Part shown: positions 1 to 12,980 of the stretch, piece by piece
Numbering within the stretch: position 1 is the first letter of the stretch
Layout: each line of letters begins with the position of its first letter
Assembly (NCBI RefSeq): GCF_020740795.1
Contig: NC_067285.1
Location: 99,469,152-99,533,151, forward strand
DNA length: 64,000 nucleotides
Reading direction: 5' to 3'
Source of the DNA: Apus apus
Lineage: Eukaryota > Chordata > Aves > Apodiformes > Apodidae
Position numbers and translations under genes: made by a program
Notes under the pieces: model-generated
Told to the model about the DNA's origin: nothing
What the model saw: only the letters and a program-made list of their open reading frames with translations
Database searches by the model: none

Positions 1-654
1 TATTTCTGAGAATAAACATTTTACAAGTTTTACAGTATTTCACAAGTATGAACTCTAGACAGGCATTCAGACTTGAAAATCAGGGTGCAAACTCCTATCT
101 TCTGACTGAAATTTGGGAGCTAGAAAAATGGAAAATACTCTTCACAGCTGCCTTCCCAAGTTACTGGCAGAAGAGATTTAACATCCTGTGCCCCTCAGTA
201 GGCAGAGAGCACCTCAGGGTGATGTCTGCAGTGCCCAAAACAAAAGCAAGTACCCGTGATTGGCAACACTCATCCCAGCTGGGGCGCTGTGCTGCAGGGT
301 TCTTGTGATCAAGTCTGGCTTGCAGCAAGTGAGAGGGGACCTGCTTGCTCTTCTGTATTTGAATGACTTAGTGCACCATGTGAAAATTCTCTTCAGTTGA
401 ATCTCTGCTGGTAATGTTATAGCCAGAAAAGCAGTAGAATACATCTGTTTTGGGTGCTGAAGTTTGAATTATTAATATGGTGATTGTATTCATATGGTCC
501 TTGTGTTGGTGCATTCAATTTGCCATATCCCATTGTTAGCATCAGCTGTTCTGCAGTGGATGTGGATGAGCATTATGTGCAACTTCAATTGTCTTTTCTT
601 TGTTGGAAAGCTTTGAGACTGCTGAACAACACTGCATAATTGTATTTTTTGCAG
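1..654 (+). other. PROM1 intron (3' part), no exon seen
   Basis: This lies directly before the first recognisable PROM1 exon, whose acceptor is a T-rich tract ending in GCAG at 651-654. I found no second stretch that reads as prominin. The short open frames here lack splice context and resemble nothing I know. The preceding PROM1 exon is presumably outside the window. Confidence 0.6.
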
Positions 655-747
655 CCGAAAGGAGCACTGGAAAATGCCCTAAAAGGACATGCAAACAACA
701 TTCGGATGATTCATAACCAGCAAGTTGTTCCACTAGAGCAAGCTATG
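655..747 (+). CDS. PROM1: PROM1 exon, first in window
   Basis: 31 codons, phase 0 at both ends, acceptor TTTTTTGCAG and donor GTAAAA. It reads [17 protein letters not shown] and then [13 protein letters not shown], matching the human stretch with NSLKRDAQTIKTIHQQ in the second extracellular loop. Confidence 0.88.
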
Positions 748-3700
748 GTAAAATACTAAAGCCATATTAAAGCATATTTTTAGAAAATATTAATCTATTA
801 ATTAAGGTATAGAAACCTGGACTTTTGCTAGTATGTAAGCATAGACTGCATTTGCATCTTGTCACTGAACAGTAGTCTGGTTAAAGTATGCATTTAATAA
901 ATAGCTTTCTTATATTAGTACTGTAGTATAAGAATTTTTTTCCTTTCTTATATTACTACTATACTTTCTTATACTACTTTATAGTACTGTCTAAAATCAT
1001 GACCTTTTTCTTCCCATGTTTTTCTGTATCCATGATTATATATGAGTAAAAGAGGAAGCAGGGGACAACCTTACAAAATACTAACCCTAAATCATTAATT
1101 ATTTTGCTTACCATATATCTTCAGTTATAAAAAGTTATCACTTCAAACTTTATTTCCTGGACTCAGCTGTCTTCTAATGGTATCAAAGCTGCAAACTCCT
1201 GACAGTAGTATTTAGAGCCAAAGAAAAACCTATTGATACTGTAAAAGATGTGAAAGGGTTTCTTTGGCCTGATTTTGTCAGGCAGATTTGTATAGTATCA
1301 ACCATCTCACGCATAGTGAGTGTTGTTTTTTTCATCTGCATAACACAAAGGTTTTTAGTTTATCCTACATTCAGATACAGTATTTCTGCTTATGTCAAAG
1401 GTGTCTTGTAGAAAAGCGTTAGGTCTTCCCTTGCACTCTGATTCTGTGCTGTTCTTTCCTAATTAACTCCTAATTATTTTCATGTCTTTTTCCTTTTAAA
1501 AAACTGACTGTCAAGAAATATGTTAAAGCTAGGGTAAGTGAAACTGCACAATTTAAAAATTCTCTGAATGCTTGGTTCTGATTGTAACTGTTGTCTCTTC
1601 CCTCCAAATAAATCTGATTCGTTTTATTGCTACTAACTTTAGTTAAATCTGATGTCTTCCATAGACAATTCATACGTACTTCGTACTGTCGGTGAAACAC
1701 TGAATCAACAATTAAAAACAATATATTAGGTTTTATACAACTGTTGTTACTATATATAATGTTTTATACTATATGTTTGTTGTATTAGAAACAGAATCAT
1801 CTACAGAAGATCAAACCGTACATATAATGTGTTAAAAGAAGTAGGCTCTTACCTGTAGTAATGACTTGAGTATTTTTTCCCCTTCTTTCTGTTAGAGCAC
1901 TTTAAACCAGAGCATTAGATTACTGAAGAGGACATCATCTGAACTTACGGTAAGCTTTTCTTTCTGACAACAGGAACATTTTTGTGTGTTTACAATTTAT
2001 CTGCTACGTTCGCAGGGCATGTATTTTCAGAACACCTTTTCTGTTTCTGGCTGTTCTGTTATTGGAAGAGATTGTAATACACTGAGGTAGTAACAGGGAC
2101 TTTAGGTATTTGTTCTACACAGCTTTTTCTACCCTGGCTTTCCCTTCCTTGTAGAGGAGAAAAAAAATAAAAATGTTTGGGATATTTTTTGAAGTGTTAA
2201 TTGTAAACGTAATTGTCAGGTGATAAAATAGACTTCAGTACAGTCCAATATATTGTGTTATTCATGTTCCTAAAAATGTAGTTGTTTTTTCTAGAATCTC
2301 TGAATGCAAAACTCAGGGTGGACATCAAGGAAACAAAATGCAAAAATACAGCTGAGAAAAGGGAGCTTTTAAATTCACATCCTTAACCACCTCTTGTCCA
2401 ATGTCCAGCTCCCACCTGGGCCTGTTTCTTTACCATTGTACTCATTACTTTCCCGCTTCTGCAGCACCAGCGCCACTGTGAGAAGCTGGGTCTGTAGAGA
2501 GGCTTCCCCAGGGCAACGCACATTTCCCCTCTAACTAGCAGCTAGTGCCTGCACCACAGTAAGACCAGCTGCCTTCATGCTCTGCCAGACTCAGGATGGT
2601 TACTTTCCTGGCAGCAAAGTTTTCTGTCGCCGCCATGCTGCCCTGGCTTGGGGCATGAGAATTCAGCCATGCTAGCTAGCACTTCAGAGTCACAGTCACA
2701 ACAGGTTGATACTTAAACTCAGTACTCCTCATTGAGGTTTCTAACAAATCCAAAGCAGCAGACCCAGCTAGATTTCCTTTAGAATCTGTAGTTTCTGGTA
2801 AGAAGCCATGAAATAAGGTTTTGAAAAGAAAAAGGTGATGTTTGACCCTTAAGTATATTTAAGAAACATATTTATGGTTTCAGGCTGTATGTACACAGTC
2901 TTTTGTGTGTGTTCTTTGAGAGAGTTTGAGGTTTTACATATATTGAAGAAGTGTCTCAATCCATTTGGATGTTGATTAGCAGTATATTCTATGCTATGTT
3001 ATGATAGTATATGGCCCACTGTTTTATTCCTGTGCACTGTATGTGTGTGTACTGTGTATTCACATAGATTAAAGTGTCGCTACACTTGAAAAAAAAGAGA
3101 ATGGAAAATAAGCTCGTCTATGTTATAAATTAACTACATAGGTTTCAGAAAAAGATACTTTTTGTAATGACTGATACTTTCCTTTTATAGTAGTGAGATA
3201 ATTTTGTCAGGTGATGATGAATCCTTAGTCAGGCTCGTGTTCTGTCTGGAATTGCATGCTTTGTAAGGTTTTGACACAACAGTGATGCTGGTTTATCAAG
3301 AGAATAGGTTAGTGACAATGGCTGCAAAGCCATTGTAACAGCCCTGAAGGGATTTATTTATATTAAATACTATCTCTTCCTTTCCAGGCTAAGGTGAAAA
3401 ATGTCATTGGCGCCGTTAATACTGCCCAGTTTCTCATAAATAACAACGCTTCTCTAGTTATTGTCCAGGTAAGCTTTATTTGATTCGAGTACATTAATTT
3501 ATGATGTCATGGAGATAAGGTTCACTTACTTTTGTCTGTTCCTAGGAGACAAAAAAGTATATGGATACCATAGTTGGCTACTTTGAGCAATACGTTGCGT
3601 GGGTCAAAGAGTCGGTAAGGTGCATTTCCTTCATTGAGAGAAGCTGCATTGAAAAAAATTAAAAAGCTAAGGAATAATAGTAATTATAATAATAAAAATG

Positions 3701-6700
3701 TTAAGTTGATAGTATGTTCTATAGTGTCAGTTTCTGAGATGTTATTACTGTGAAGGGGAAAACTTATCTTTTATAAATAGTTTTGTAGTGTTTGAAGTAG
3801 AATATAAATTATGATTTGTGGTGTTCAGAATAAAATGCAAATTTTACATAGTATCATTTTTCCAGGGCTAACCTGAAATCTACCATTTGTGCTAATATTG
3901 CACTGAGCCTGACCTTGCTTAGACATCATTAGCATCTTGTTTTATTTTTCTTTCTTCAGCTGCAGCCTTTGAGAAAATAAGCGAATGTTTTAAAGATGTT
4001 TATGTTCGCTTGATAGTGTATCTCACTGGAATTTATTTTAAATTTGCATAGGCTGAGAGATAATAATTTAGCAAACAATATCTGTAAATGTAAGCAAGTT
4101 TTGTGATTCTTATCTTATGCTGTGAGATACTTCAAACTGTATTTTTTTAAATCTGTCTTTCAGATTGCCACAGAGGTAGCACCATGCAAACCCATTGCCA
4201 ATGTGGTAGATACAGCAGTAGATATTTTTTTATGCAGCTATATAACTGATTCAGTGGTAAGAAATATTTTCTGTTACTCAAAATTGGGACATCAAGTGGG
4301 GAATTCTTTGAACATAAATCTGCATTTAATTATTCTGGCTAGGCTAACCTGAAGTATTACAATCAAATATCATATCCAAAGGTATGCAAGAAAAAAAAAA
4401 TTCTGATCTGGATCAAGTCCGAAGCCAAACCAGTGCCATACTTGGTTTAGGTTCCCATTAAACTCAGGCTTCTGTTAGCAAGAATTCTGTAAAATTAACT
4501 GTTCCCACTCAATTTCTTCCAACTTCAATTGCAAAGTAAATACAGTACTACTGGTTTGGAATAAATATTCTGGAAAGGGTGGATTTCAGTTGGATCGCTT
4601 TTTTCTAACCACCTTGAAATGTAAAATCATAAAGATCTTAAATTTTAGCTGTAACCATTTCTAACTTAAGGGAATGAGGCAAGAGCAAGAAGTGAGTGAG
4701 AAATACCGTGGAAAAACTTTCTCAAATATCTCCTCTGGAATCTGAGCACCTTAGTGAGGGAAAGGGATTTTTTTTTAGTCACTTGACTTGTAGCAGGCAT
4801 ATGTAGATTAATTCCTTTACACTGGTGACTTTAACCATGACTAGCAGCAGTGTACAAGGATAATAGTGGCTTTTTCATCTTGCAAAAGAGCTTGTGTTAA
4901 AATAGAATGAGAAACTGCATGCCTAGAAACCACCACTCCTAGCTATTATTTAGCTTTATGGCACTTTTAGCCAGGTCCTAATCATACCAACAGTAAATGC
5001 ATGTAATCAGTCAAAGCCAAAGCACTCTGATAATACTTAACCGTGAAATGTCCTAACCTGCCAGGATCATGTTGTCCTCATTATCTCACAATTTACAGAG
5101 ATTCTCTTCTCCTTAGTGTAGCCACTCACCATCTGGTAGCAGGTAGACCACAGTTTTCCTGATGGTAGAACTTAGCTAAATCACTCATAAGTCAAAATGC
5201 CTCCAGCCAATACAAATCAAATTTAGAAAATCATCATTTTAACATCTGGTGATAAGTCAGTTCAACTGTATGGTAATGAAATTAGTTACACAAACTGAGT
5301 ATGAGTTAGCAAATTAAAAATTACTTTGAGAAAGTGCTGGAAACTCGTATTTTGACAAGAACCACAAGACAACTACTTTAAAATACCAAGAAAAGAAAAA
5401 GAAATAATGTGGCAAGTAAATTGATCCCTAGGGCTGATGATGTTGTAATAACTTCTTAGGGCACACTGGCCATGTAGCTTTGAGCAGCTTTGGGCATATT
5501 CCTGTGTCGTTACATTTTCAAGATGATGGTGTTCTCACTTCAGTTCTTACTGACGTTGGACAATGTTCAGCCTGCCCTGTTCCACACTAGTATAAGGAAC
5601 CTCAGATAGTCCACAAGGCCAGTGTCACTAATTTGTACTGTGTTCTTCCAGTAATAATGCTTAGAATATCAAGCAAGGATTCAGTACTTCTCTGATAAAT
5701 TTTCTCTGTCATTTTTTTTCCTGGATTTTGCTTTGTTTCAGAATACCTTCTGGTTTGGTTTGGGAGGCTCTTCCATGTTTCTAATTCCTGCCATAATTTT
5801 TGCTGTAAAACTCTCCAAATACTATCGTAGAATGGATACAGAGGATGTATATGATGAGTAAGTATATACTCCTAAGTAAGTGAAATGGTGATTGATACAT
5901 TTTTTTCTAGTGTCTCACATGAAGGCACTATGATCCTTAAGCCTTTGGTGTCTTAGACCTTGGTGTCTGCAAAGTGCTTCACGCAGATGGGCTTTGTTTG
6001 CCTTGACTTGCCCTGGCTCTGTGCAGATATTGCCAGCTCTGACTTTGAGAAACTTATTCCAGATTATAGCATTTATATAATTATCTTCTAAATGCGCAAG
6101 TGATTAGCTTTGCTAAGTAACCTGTTAAGGTGAATTATGCCTGCTTTGTAATCTCCTTGAAGTAATTATTTGCTTTCTTACTGTCTTAGTTATTCCTAAC
6201 CAGTCTTTCCTCTTTCAATTGCAGTTCCTCTGTCTCAGGGACTTGGCATTTTACTTTATGATAACTGTTCTTACGTATTTCCCCATCAGTTTTGTTTTTA
6301 CTGTCTTTTCTACTCTTTGTTTTGTTCATTGTTCAGTTAGCCTGTGCACTGCATTTCTGAAATTTCACACTGGTCATTTTTCATTACACAGTAACAAGTC
6401 AGGAGAGCAGATACAGCTAAAATCGCTCACTTGTTAGTGTCTAGTTAATTACTCCTCCTTTTCTGTGTTTTTTAGTGTCTAAACTATACCCATGAAAACA
6501 TAAGACATTTTTGCTGGTATTTGTTCAAATTATTTTATTCAGGTGGAAGATTTATGTTTGTAGTGTTATCTCTTTTGAAGTAGCAAGTTTCATGTTCTGT
6601 TCCACCAGACTTCATATTTTATATTAGAGTATCCAGCTCACAAGAATACCAAAATAATTACTTAACTTTTGGAGCATATAAATATTAAAAATATAAATTA

Positions 6701-8875
6701 TAATTATGCTGTAACTCCTGAATGTTACAAAGGAAAAGTTACCTTCTGTTGTACATACACAGTTCATCTTTGCATAAATTATCATCATCCATGTACATGT
6801 CTTAGAAGCCATACTGTACATAGTGCATCTTATAGTTAACATGGTCTTTTTTTGGTGTATTTATTTTATTACAGTACAGAAAATTGTAATAATGGTTATC
6901 ATAAAGAGCATTTATATGGTATACACAATCCTGTTTTTACAAGGTAAACCAAGTCTGAAACTGCATGCCTTCCTGTGTCCTTACTTAATCTACTGTATTA
7001 TTCACCTATCCAATTTTCTGCATGTTTTAAAATGAATTACTTAATTCTCTGTGTTTTTTGCATGATTAGTCACTATAGCACAGGCTGTATGATTTGTATT
7101 TCTCAAACATTCTTTACATAACAGATATCGTAAAAATTGCCAACAACTTAACAGAGCAATTACCTACATTTGATCTTAAAATCCAGGTAATTAGGTATTT
7201 AGCTAGCACAGTGGGTGGTCCTATATTCATAAACATTAAAATATTCTGATAGCAGTTGAAAATTATAAGATGGGTTGCATTCTTACTGCTGAGTTGTTTT
7301 ATTTTTTAGATGGTGAGGCAGTGAGATTTTCCTGTGCAAAAGGCAGGTGATCCAGGGTAGACAGAAAACATGCACAGAGAAAAGAGATGTTTCTGCATGG
7401 GTGGAACTAATGCAACATCACAAAACAAGAAATTCAGCTTGTGTTTACCAGAAGATTTGGGTTCTTTTCTGTCTCTGCAGCCTTTGTGCTGTAAAAGCTT
7501 AGGTAGTTGTGAGACTTTTGGTTTCCATAGGGATAAATAGGATGACCCACAAGTTCGATATTTGGGTTTCCAAAATAACTGAGTTGTTTAAGGAAGGAAC
7601 CAATTTATTATTGAAATATGTAGGTCACTGTGCCTTAACTTGCAACTGAAGTTGAGTGCTGGAGGAGAAGTAAGCTATCACCATTCTTTCAGTAATGGGT
7701 AAATATCAAGAGAGCTCAAGAGTTTTGAAGTCTTACCAGATTTTATGGCTGCATCTGATGTTTATTATTATTAAATAGAACTGAATTTTACAATAATTAT
7801 TTACTGACCAAATCTTGATTCCACATTTCCTTCTCAAGGAAAGTATTTATATATAACTATTTTTAGTGCTATTTATAATCCATGATTGTCATGGTCTGTT
7901 CTGCAACTTAAGGTTACTCCCCAAACTAACCTACAAAGTGCTTAATTCAAAAGTCCTCTCCACTGGCATATCCAAGAACTCTCAGTTTTAAGTACTTTTA
8001 ATATTTTAAGTAAGAGGAAATGAATAATTGCTTAGGCCTTAGAAGTCACCTTCTGACCTTTGAATCCTTAATATGAATGATAGTACTTTAGATTTGTAGC
8101 ATGTTTTCTGTGATATTGTAGTGATTGATAGTTTAATACAGTGTTTCTGAATAAGCTAAAAATTTCTAACATAAAATAATAGTTTAAACAAAGACCCACT
8201 AGTTCAGTCCTGACTTCCTTTTCCTGAGTTTTAAATGGCCTTCCATAATTAAATGTAAGGATTCAATTGGAAGTAATGCTGCCTTCTGATATGCTAAATA
8301 AGATAATTTGAAAAACTGCTAATTATATATGATACATGCTTTCAATTTCTCAGTTTGGGATTTCCTTAGCAATAGAGTCATGTTTTTCATTTTCATTTCA
8401 GCAGACTCTTCACTTCTATGCTATCCTTGCTTTTTCTCATTTCCTACAAATTATTTTGGGGGATATTTTGTGAGATACAACTTTGAATAGATCTCTATAC
8501 ACCTGTACTTCTGCAGCTGGGCAGAAACCCAAAAGAGTTTCTCTTTGTCCTTCGAAATCAGCTGCATTATTTTGCTGGAAAGAGATGCTAATATATTTAT
8601 AAATATAAGATATGTAAATCCAAGTAGGGGCATCATATGAGGTATATTTATATTTGTATAGATATCTTACACAGGTGTTTTTATATTTGTGTTGAAGATA
8701 CAAATAGCCTCAAATGCAGCCACCATTTTTGTGAGAGCAGAATTGGAGGCTGGATTGAGCTCTCAAAGGAGTGGTGTTGAATAGGTAATCCAAGCATTTC
8801 TTTCTGTCATAAAACCATGATAACCAGAAAGGTGTGTGGTTTTTTTTCTTGTACAGCTCTGTGGAACAGTGGTAA
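655..8875 (+). CDS. PROM1: PROM1 (prominin-1, CD133), 3' part: eight coding exons, C-terminal 197 residues
   Basis: Prominin-1 is a five-pass, cholesterol-binding glycoprotein of plasma-membrane protrusions, needed for photoreceptor disc formation. Eight exons (655-747, 1896-1949, 3388-3468, 3546-3614, 4164-4256, 5742-5857, 6875-6943, 8857-8875) join in phase to 594 bases, stop included. They cover the end of the second large extracellular loop, the last membrane segment (5742 exon, around [16 protein letters not shown]) and the cytoplasmic tail. The anchors are [13 protein letters not shown], near-identical to mammalian PROM1, and the tail motif [15 protein letters not shown]. Both tail tyrosines, in DVYD and HLYGIHNP, are present. 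An N-glycosylation site (NAS) lies in the 3388 exon. The large introns hold no other gene that I can see. The last exon (VEQW-stop) is the least certain, and an eight-codon micro-exon known from the human tail was not found. PROM2 is unlikely given the tail and the neighbours. Confidence 0.93.
1896..1949 (+). CDS. PROM1: PROM1 exon
   Basis: 18 codons, phase 0, acceptor CTGTTAG and donor GTAAGC. It reads [18 protein letters not shown], clearly like human STLYQSVKILQRTGNGL. Confidence 0.92.
3388..3468 (+). CDS. PROM1: PROM1 exon
   Basis: 27 codons, phase 0, acceptor TTTCCAG and donor GTAAGC. It contains [16 protein letters not shown], aligned with human AQNFITNNTSSVIIE, and keeps an N-X-S/T glycosylation site in the extracellular loop. 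Confidence 0.93.
3546..3614 (+). CDS. PROM1: PROM1 exon
   Basis: 23 codons, phase 0, acceptor TTCCTAG and donor GTAAGG. It reads [20 protein letters not shown], near-identical in pattern to human [20 protein letters not shown]. The intron before it is only 77 bases. Confidence 0.95.
4164..4256 (+). CDS. PROM1: PROM1 exon
   Basis: 31 codons, phase 0, acceptor TCTTTCAG and donor GTAAGA. It reads [20 protein letters not shown] and then [11 protein letters not shown]. Both cysteines of the human sequence (SCKP and LCSY) are kept; they precede the last membrane span. Confidence 0.95.
5742..5857 (+). CDS. PROM1: PROM1 exon with the last membrane span
   Basis: 116 bases, starting in phase 0 and ending two bases into a codon, acceptor TTGTTTCAG and donor GTAAGT. 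It codes NTFWFGLGG, a hydrophobic span and the juxtamembrane stretch [16 protein letters not shown], which is the best-conserved part of the protein and holds the proximal tail tyrosine. Confidence 0.96.
6875..6943 (+). CDS. PROM1: PROM1 exon, cytoplasmic tail
   Basis: 69 bases, acceptor TTATTACAG and donor GTAAAC. Its first base completes the codon left open at 5857, giving D, then [20 protein letters not shown]. Human has [20 protein letters not shown]. It ends two bases into a codon. Confidence 0.93.
8857..8875 (+). CDS. PROM1: PROM1 last coding exon (tail end), inferred
   Basis: A strong polypyrimidine tract and TTGTACAG lead into a short exon that continues the open codon as S, then SVEQW and TAA at 8873-8875. 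The length and the serine after FT parallel human MTSPSQH. Other acceptors that would also end the frame exist at 7308-7309 and near 8401, so alternative C-termini are possible. Confidence 0.6.
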
Positions 8876-10575
8876 CACATACTGGAAACATTAAGTGGTA
8901 AGTAATAAGCTTTTGAAGTCCATTTTAAGTCTATTACTACATTACTGTTTTTAAGAAGGATGCTCTGCTTTCTGTAACAAGAGTGCTGTAAGGTTTAAAA
9001 AGAAAACATAAAAAAGTGAACCATATTGATGTTCATATGAAAATCTATGCCTTTGTTCTGCTTAAATTACATTATATATGTAATTCTGTCTCTATCACAT
9101 TTTCCTGAATTGTTTTTGTGATTATTTCCAGGCTATATAAATGAGGCTCAAGATTCTTCTGTGGGAATACATCATCATTCTTCCAAGTGTATTGTCGTTT
9201 GCATTCATCTTCCAAATCCTGAGCCACTTGTTTTATGTCACCCGTACTGTAAATCCCAAATGTACTATTGAATGTTATGCCATAAACTGCTGTACAGGAT
9301 ATATTGCAGTCGGGGCACTGCCTGTCAAATACCACTGTTCAGGGCTTGAATTAAAATGTGTTTTGTTTTTTACTTTTTTACACTGGGCTTTCTACCTTAC
9401 ATGACAGTATATAAATTAATTAGATTAACAGTCTTTGCCTAGCAGTCCTCTGACAATTGGTCGAGTTCTTCACTTAATTTGTTGATTTGTGTTAAATACA
9501 GTATATACACGTTTACATAAAAATACATTTTGTATACAGGACTTTTGTATATACATTTTTCTTAAAACTTACAGATGTTCAGTTAAGATTTTAATATTGT
9601 ATAATACTCTTCACAAATGAATTTACCAGCATGATCAGTGTTGCTATTTGGTGCTCTTGAATGACCACTTTGGACTGAATTTGAAGTGTAATGGGATCCA
9701 TTGTGTCTCCTTGTGTCTCTGAAAAGTTCAGCTGCAGTTTTGTTTTCTCACTCTTTTCCTAATTATTTACTATTTGGTGGGTGTTACGCTATAGACCTAA
9801 AAGGGACCTTTTGGAGAAGTGTGTTTTGAAGCTCTTTGGGTGGGAGGGTTGGGAGTGTGCGTGATGCATAATGTTTAAGAAAAGCTAAGCTTTCTGGAGT
9901 TAATTAGTACTGAAAAAAAAAAAAAAGAGCATGAGAGATGTCATATGTTGATGATCTTTAGAATGCTTTACGTTCTCTGTTTCCCTTCATTCACACTCAC
10001 TTCTGTAATGTCCTTAATAGTATCACTGTTAAGCTGTAGCTCTTTCAGGGGGCAGTGATACTATTTTTGCTAAAGAATTCCAAAATATGTTTTCCAATAT
10101 TGAAATTCAAATGTGTGGTTAGCAATTGGAGTTAGCATTTGTACAATTAGAGTTGCTGCCTTGAGTTTAGGCATACAGTTGTGTTACTGAATTAGTTAAC
10201 AGCAGAATTCAACAACAAGGCCAAAAGTATCTATGTTACTAGTGGCACGTGAAGTAATTTGGTTTATAAAATAGTCTTTCTTCATAAATCAGTGTTGTTA
10301 ACTGTTTTCTAATGAGGTTCATTGGCTTGAAGTAGGGATAATCCTGTAAATCATTCCTGTAATTTTAAAGAAATGCTGAAAAGTGATACCAGTCTTTAAT
10401 TTGGAATAACCTTAAATTTTTCATTTTTAGGTCAAAAATGGAAACATTTCTAATTGACAGTATGTAGCATATGTGTATATGTAATGTTCAGAACTGCAGA
10501 TTTTTAAAAGTTTCTATTTTTAATTTGAGAAAATGTTCCCACTTCATTTAAATAAAAAAGAACTTGTTTAACTAC
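8876..10575 (+). other. PROM1: PROM1 3' UTR, probable extent
   Basis: Downstream of the stop the DNA is AT-rich without repeats, up to an AATAAA at 10551-10556 followed by a GT-rich stretch. A good donor (GTAAGT at 8898) and an acceptor (TATTTCCAG ending at 9131) suggest an optional intron in the UTR. The 87-codon open frame at 9141-9404 would then be untranslated. Confidence 0.5.
10551..10556 (+). terminator. PROM1: Polyadenylation signal AATAAA, probably PROM1
   Basis: A canonical hexamer with T/GT-rich sequence (TTTGTGTGTAG) about 45 bases downstream. It is the first convincing signal after the PROM1 stop. Confidence 0.5.
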
Positions 10576-10576
10576 C

Positions 10577-12980
10577 TGATGTTTGATTCTCAGTTGCTTT
10601 GTGTGTAGACCTGTCTCAGAAGAGTTGCACTGAGGTAAAATCTTATTTAAATGATTTTTTTTTTTTACCCTGATTAAAAATTACTGCTACATTTGACTTT
10701 TGTTGATGACTTTAGCTTAAGCAAAAGACCAAGAATTGAAGCAGGAGGCACTGAAAGAACATTGATTCTGGGTGAGGGAGCTTCTGACTTCCAGAAAGGA
10801 TGTTATTTATGTGAGGATGGTAGGATTTGAGCCAGTGAGTTGTGGAGGATGTCCACATAGCCTGGCAAATGCTCAAGGTGTTATCACTTGCCTCTGTTGT
10901 TGCTGTAATACTGACAGCAGAATTAAATGTTTGCCAGTTCATCATCTCCAATAGGTCACTGCTGGCATCCTAGTTTAAGTTGTAAAAGGACTGATAGAAC
11001 ACTGATATTGCAGATCATGAGCTGTTTCATCTGAAGCATAGGCAGAGGGCACGAATGTCAGATGGGAGTGAGACAAACACTTGGCAGTAACATATTACCT
11101 GTAATACATAAATATATCAGAGCTTTCTGTCCAAGCTTTTGTGTTTGTCCTTATCCTTGTAGTCTGATTTATTTTGAGGATTAAACTTGAAAAACTTGCA
11201 GAACAAGAGATCTGAAACTGGTATAAAGTAACTTTTAAGTAGCTTTGAGGGGTGAATGCCTTTAGTTTCTAATCAAGGAGCTGTCAGTGCTGTTGTGCAT
11301 AAGGAAGTGTAAAGAATATATTTGTTTGTCAAATATTAGGATGTCTTTGCTTGCAGGACAGATTTGAAATCCTTGAAATGAAGTGTGAGGTGGGAGCAGC
11401 GAGATCCTCCTGTTTGTCTGGATGATAAGTGAGAAGGTTCTGCAGAAAACAATAGAAGATTGTAAATCTTAAGTAGGCTTATACCATTGCTATTTCTCCT
11501 AAAACTTGACCAGAGCACCATACCAGTGTGCTTTGAAAGAGACAGTCTGGAGCAACAAATGGCAAGAAACTAGAAGTGAGACCTCTACTAAAAATGTTAT
11601 TAAAATAGCCTTAGAGAGGGGATGAAAAGAAAACCATGTTCATTTTTCTGTCAAATGGTGTTTAGTCATGGGGAACTTAATGACATGTTTACTGGAAGAA
11701 CAAGAAGGGCTGTTCCAGGTGGCTCCATCTTCAAGCAGACAGCTCTCAAACTAGCTGGGGGGCCACAGCAGTTAGGGGCTCTATTGTCAAGTATTAGAGA
11801 AACATTTTTTGCAATTTTATTTTTTTGTTCTGCTTCACTGTGTTAAATGAATGTTTTTTCCTAGTATTTTCTTTAGCTATACCTCTTGAGCAGTTAGAAA
11901 AAATTGTATTATATTCCATTATGTATGACCATTCTTAAACTCAGGGTTTCTAGTACCCCACAGTTCCTCAAGCAGGCCTAAATAATATGATACCCCTTCC
12001 AGAAGCTGTTCAGGTCAGGCTGAGTGTAGCATACATGTTTTCAAATGATGTGCCTACTAAGGGTCTTACTAACCAGAAAAGTATTGTGACTTCCAACAGC
12101 ATAGGAGGGGTTTTTCCTTCATGACCTCCTGAATGCTGAGGGAGTTGCCATGTTTTTCCTTAGCTCTGCTTTTAGTTACTGCGACAGCAACTGCTGCTAC
12201 AGGATTCTGAACAGAAAGATTTCTATTCTCTTGCCTTTGTTTTATGAAATTTTTACAGCTCATTTATTATGAACAGAGGAATAGATATTAAAAAAAAGGT
12301 GCAAGGTGATAAAGCACAAATATCTATCTGATATGCTCTGGGGTCTGTTCCCTGCTGCAGCAACCTGAGATAAGCTAATTCTGTTGTCTTGCTCTGCTGG
12401 CTGAGTATAACCCATGGTGTGACAATGGTGATAAAACTTCCAATGTTTGTTTTATATTTAGGCCTGTAATACCTTATTTTGCTAAAGCTTTATTCCTTAT
12501 TTTGCTTAAATATTGCAAATCTTAAAAACTTTCATGGCTCAAAGAACATGCAGGTGATTCTTCTATGTGTTCACACGGCATGTCATGTGCTGACAAAATT
12601 AAGGACTAAAGTTGTGCCCTTACTGTGTAAATCCACAGAAAACCCACTTCAGAGATCAGCCTTTATCAGTAGGACACATTTATAATGATCCAGATGTAGC
12701 TGCTCAGGTGGCTTTGGCACTTTTTTTTTTTTTAACTTAAATATGGTCTTACAAGCTCTGGCATGAAGATAGCTATAAAGCAGCTGGAGAATGGAAAAAT
12801 CAAATATGACATGTTCATCCTGGATAGGAATGTGCTTCTCAGTTATACAACTATCATTCTGTATTCAACTGCATTTACAAGATTTGTCTTGTTACCTTCT
12901 TGGAAGTTCACAGGTTATTTGACACTCCCTTGGGCTATAAATTATGGGCACATGCCTACTGAAGTGTGATTTATTATTTT
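10577..12980. other. PROM1-FGFBP2 intergenic, nothing recognised
   Basis: About 2.4 kb of unique-looking, moderately AT-rich DNA. It may hold FGFBP2 upstream control elements, but no motif can be defended beyond the TATA box at its end. Open frames here are short and unlike known proteins. Confidence 0.5.

Larger units (their letters stand above)
748..8856 (+). other. PROM1 introns, content
   Basis: The introns over 300 bases (748-1895, 1950-3387, 3615-4163, 4257-5741, 5858-6874, 6944-8856) are AT-rich and mostly featureless. I recognised no clear CR1 element, second gene or RNA gene in them. Open frames at 6219-6437 and 6823-7035 are chance or run across the exon at 6875. Confidence 0.55.

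Noticed and set aside
7308-7316. Last PROM1 exon directly at 7310 (ending RW-stop)
   Set aside because: Possible, but it leaves an almost empty tail end. The acceptor at 8856 has a better pyrimidine tract and gives an end similar to mammals.
9141-9404. 87-codon frame with a hydrophobic start after PROM1
   Set aside because: It lies in the inferred PROM1 3' UTR, with a minus-strand frame of equal length over the same bases. Looks like chance.
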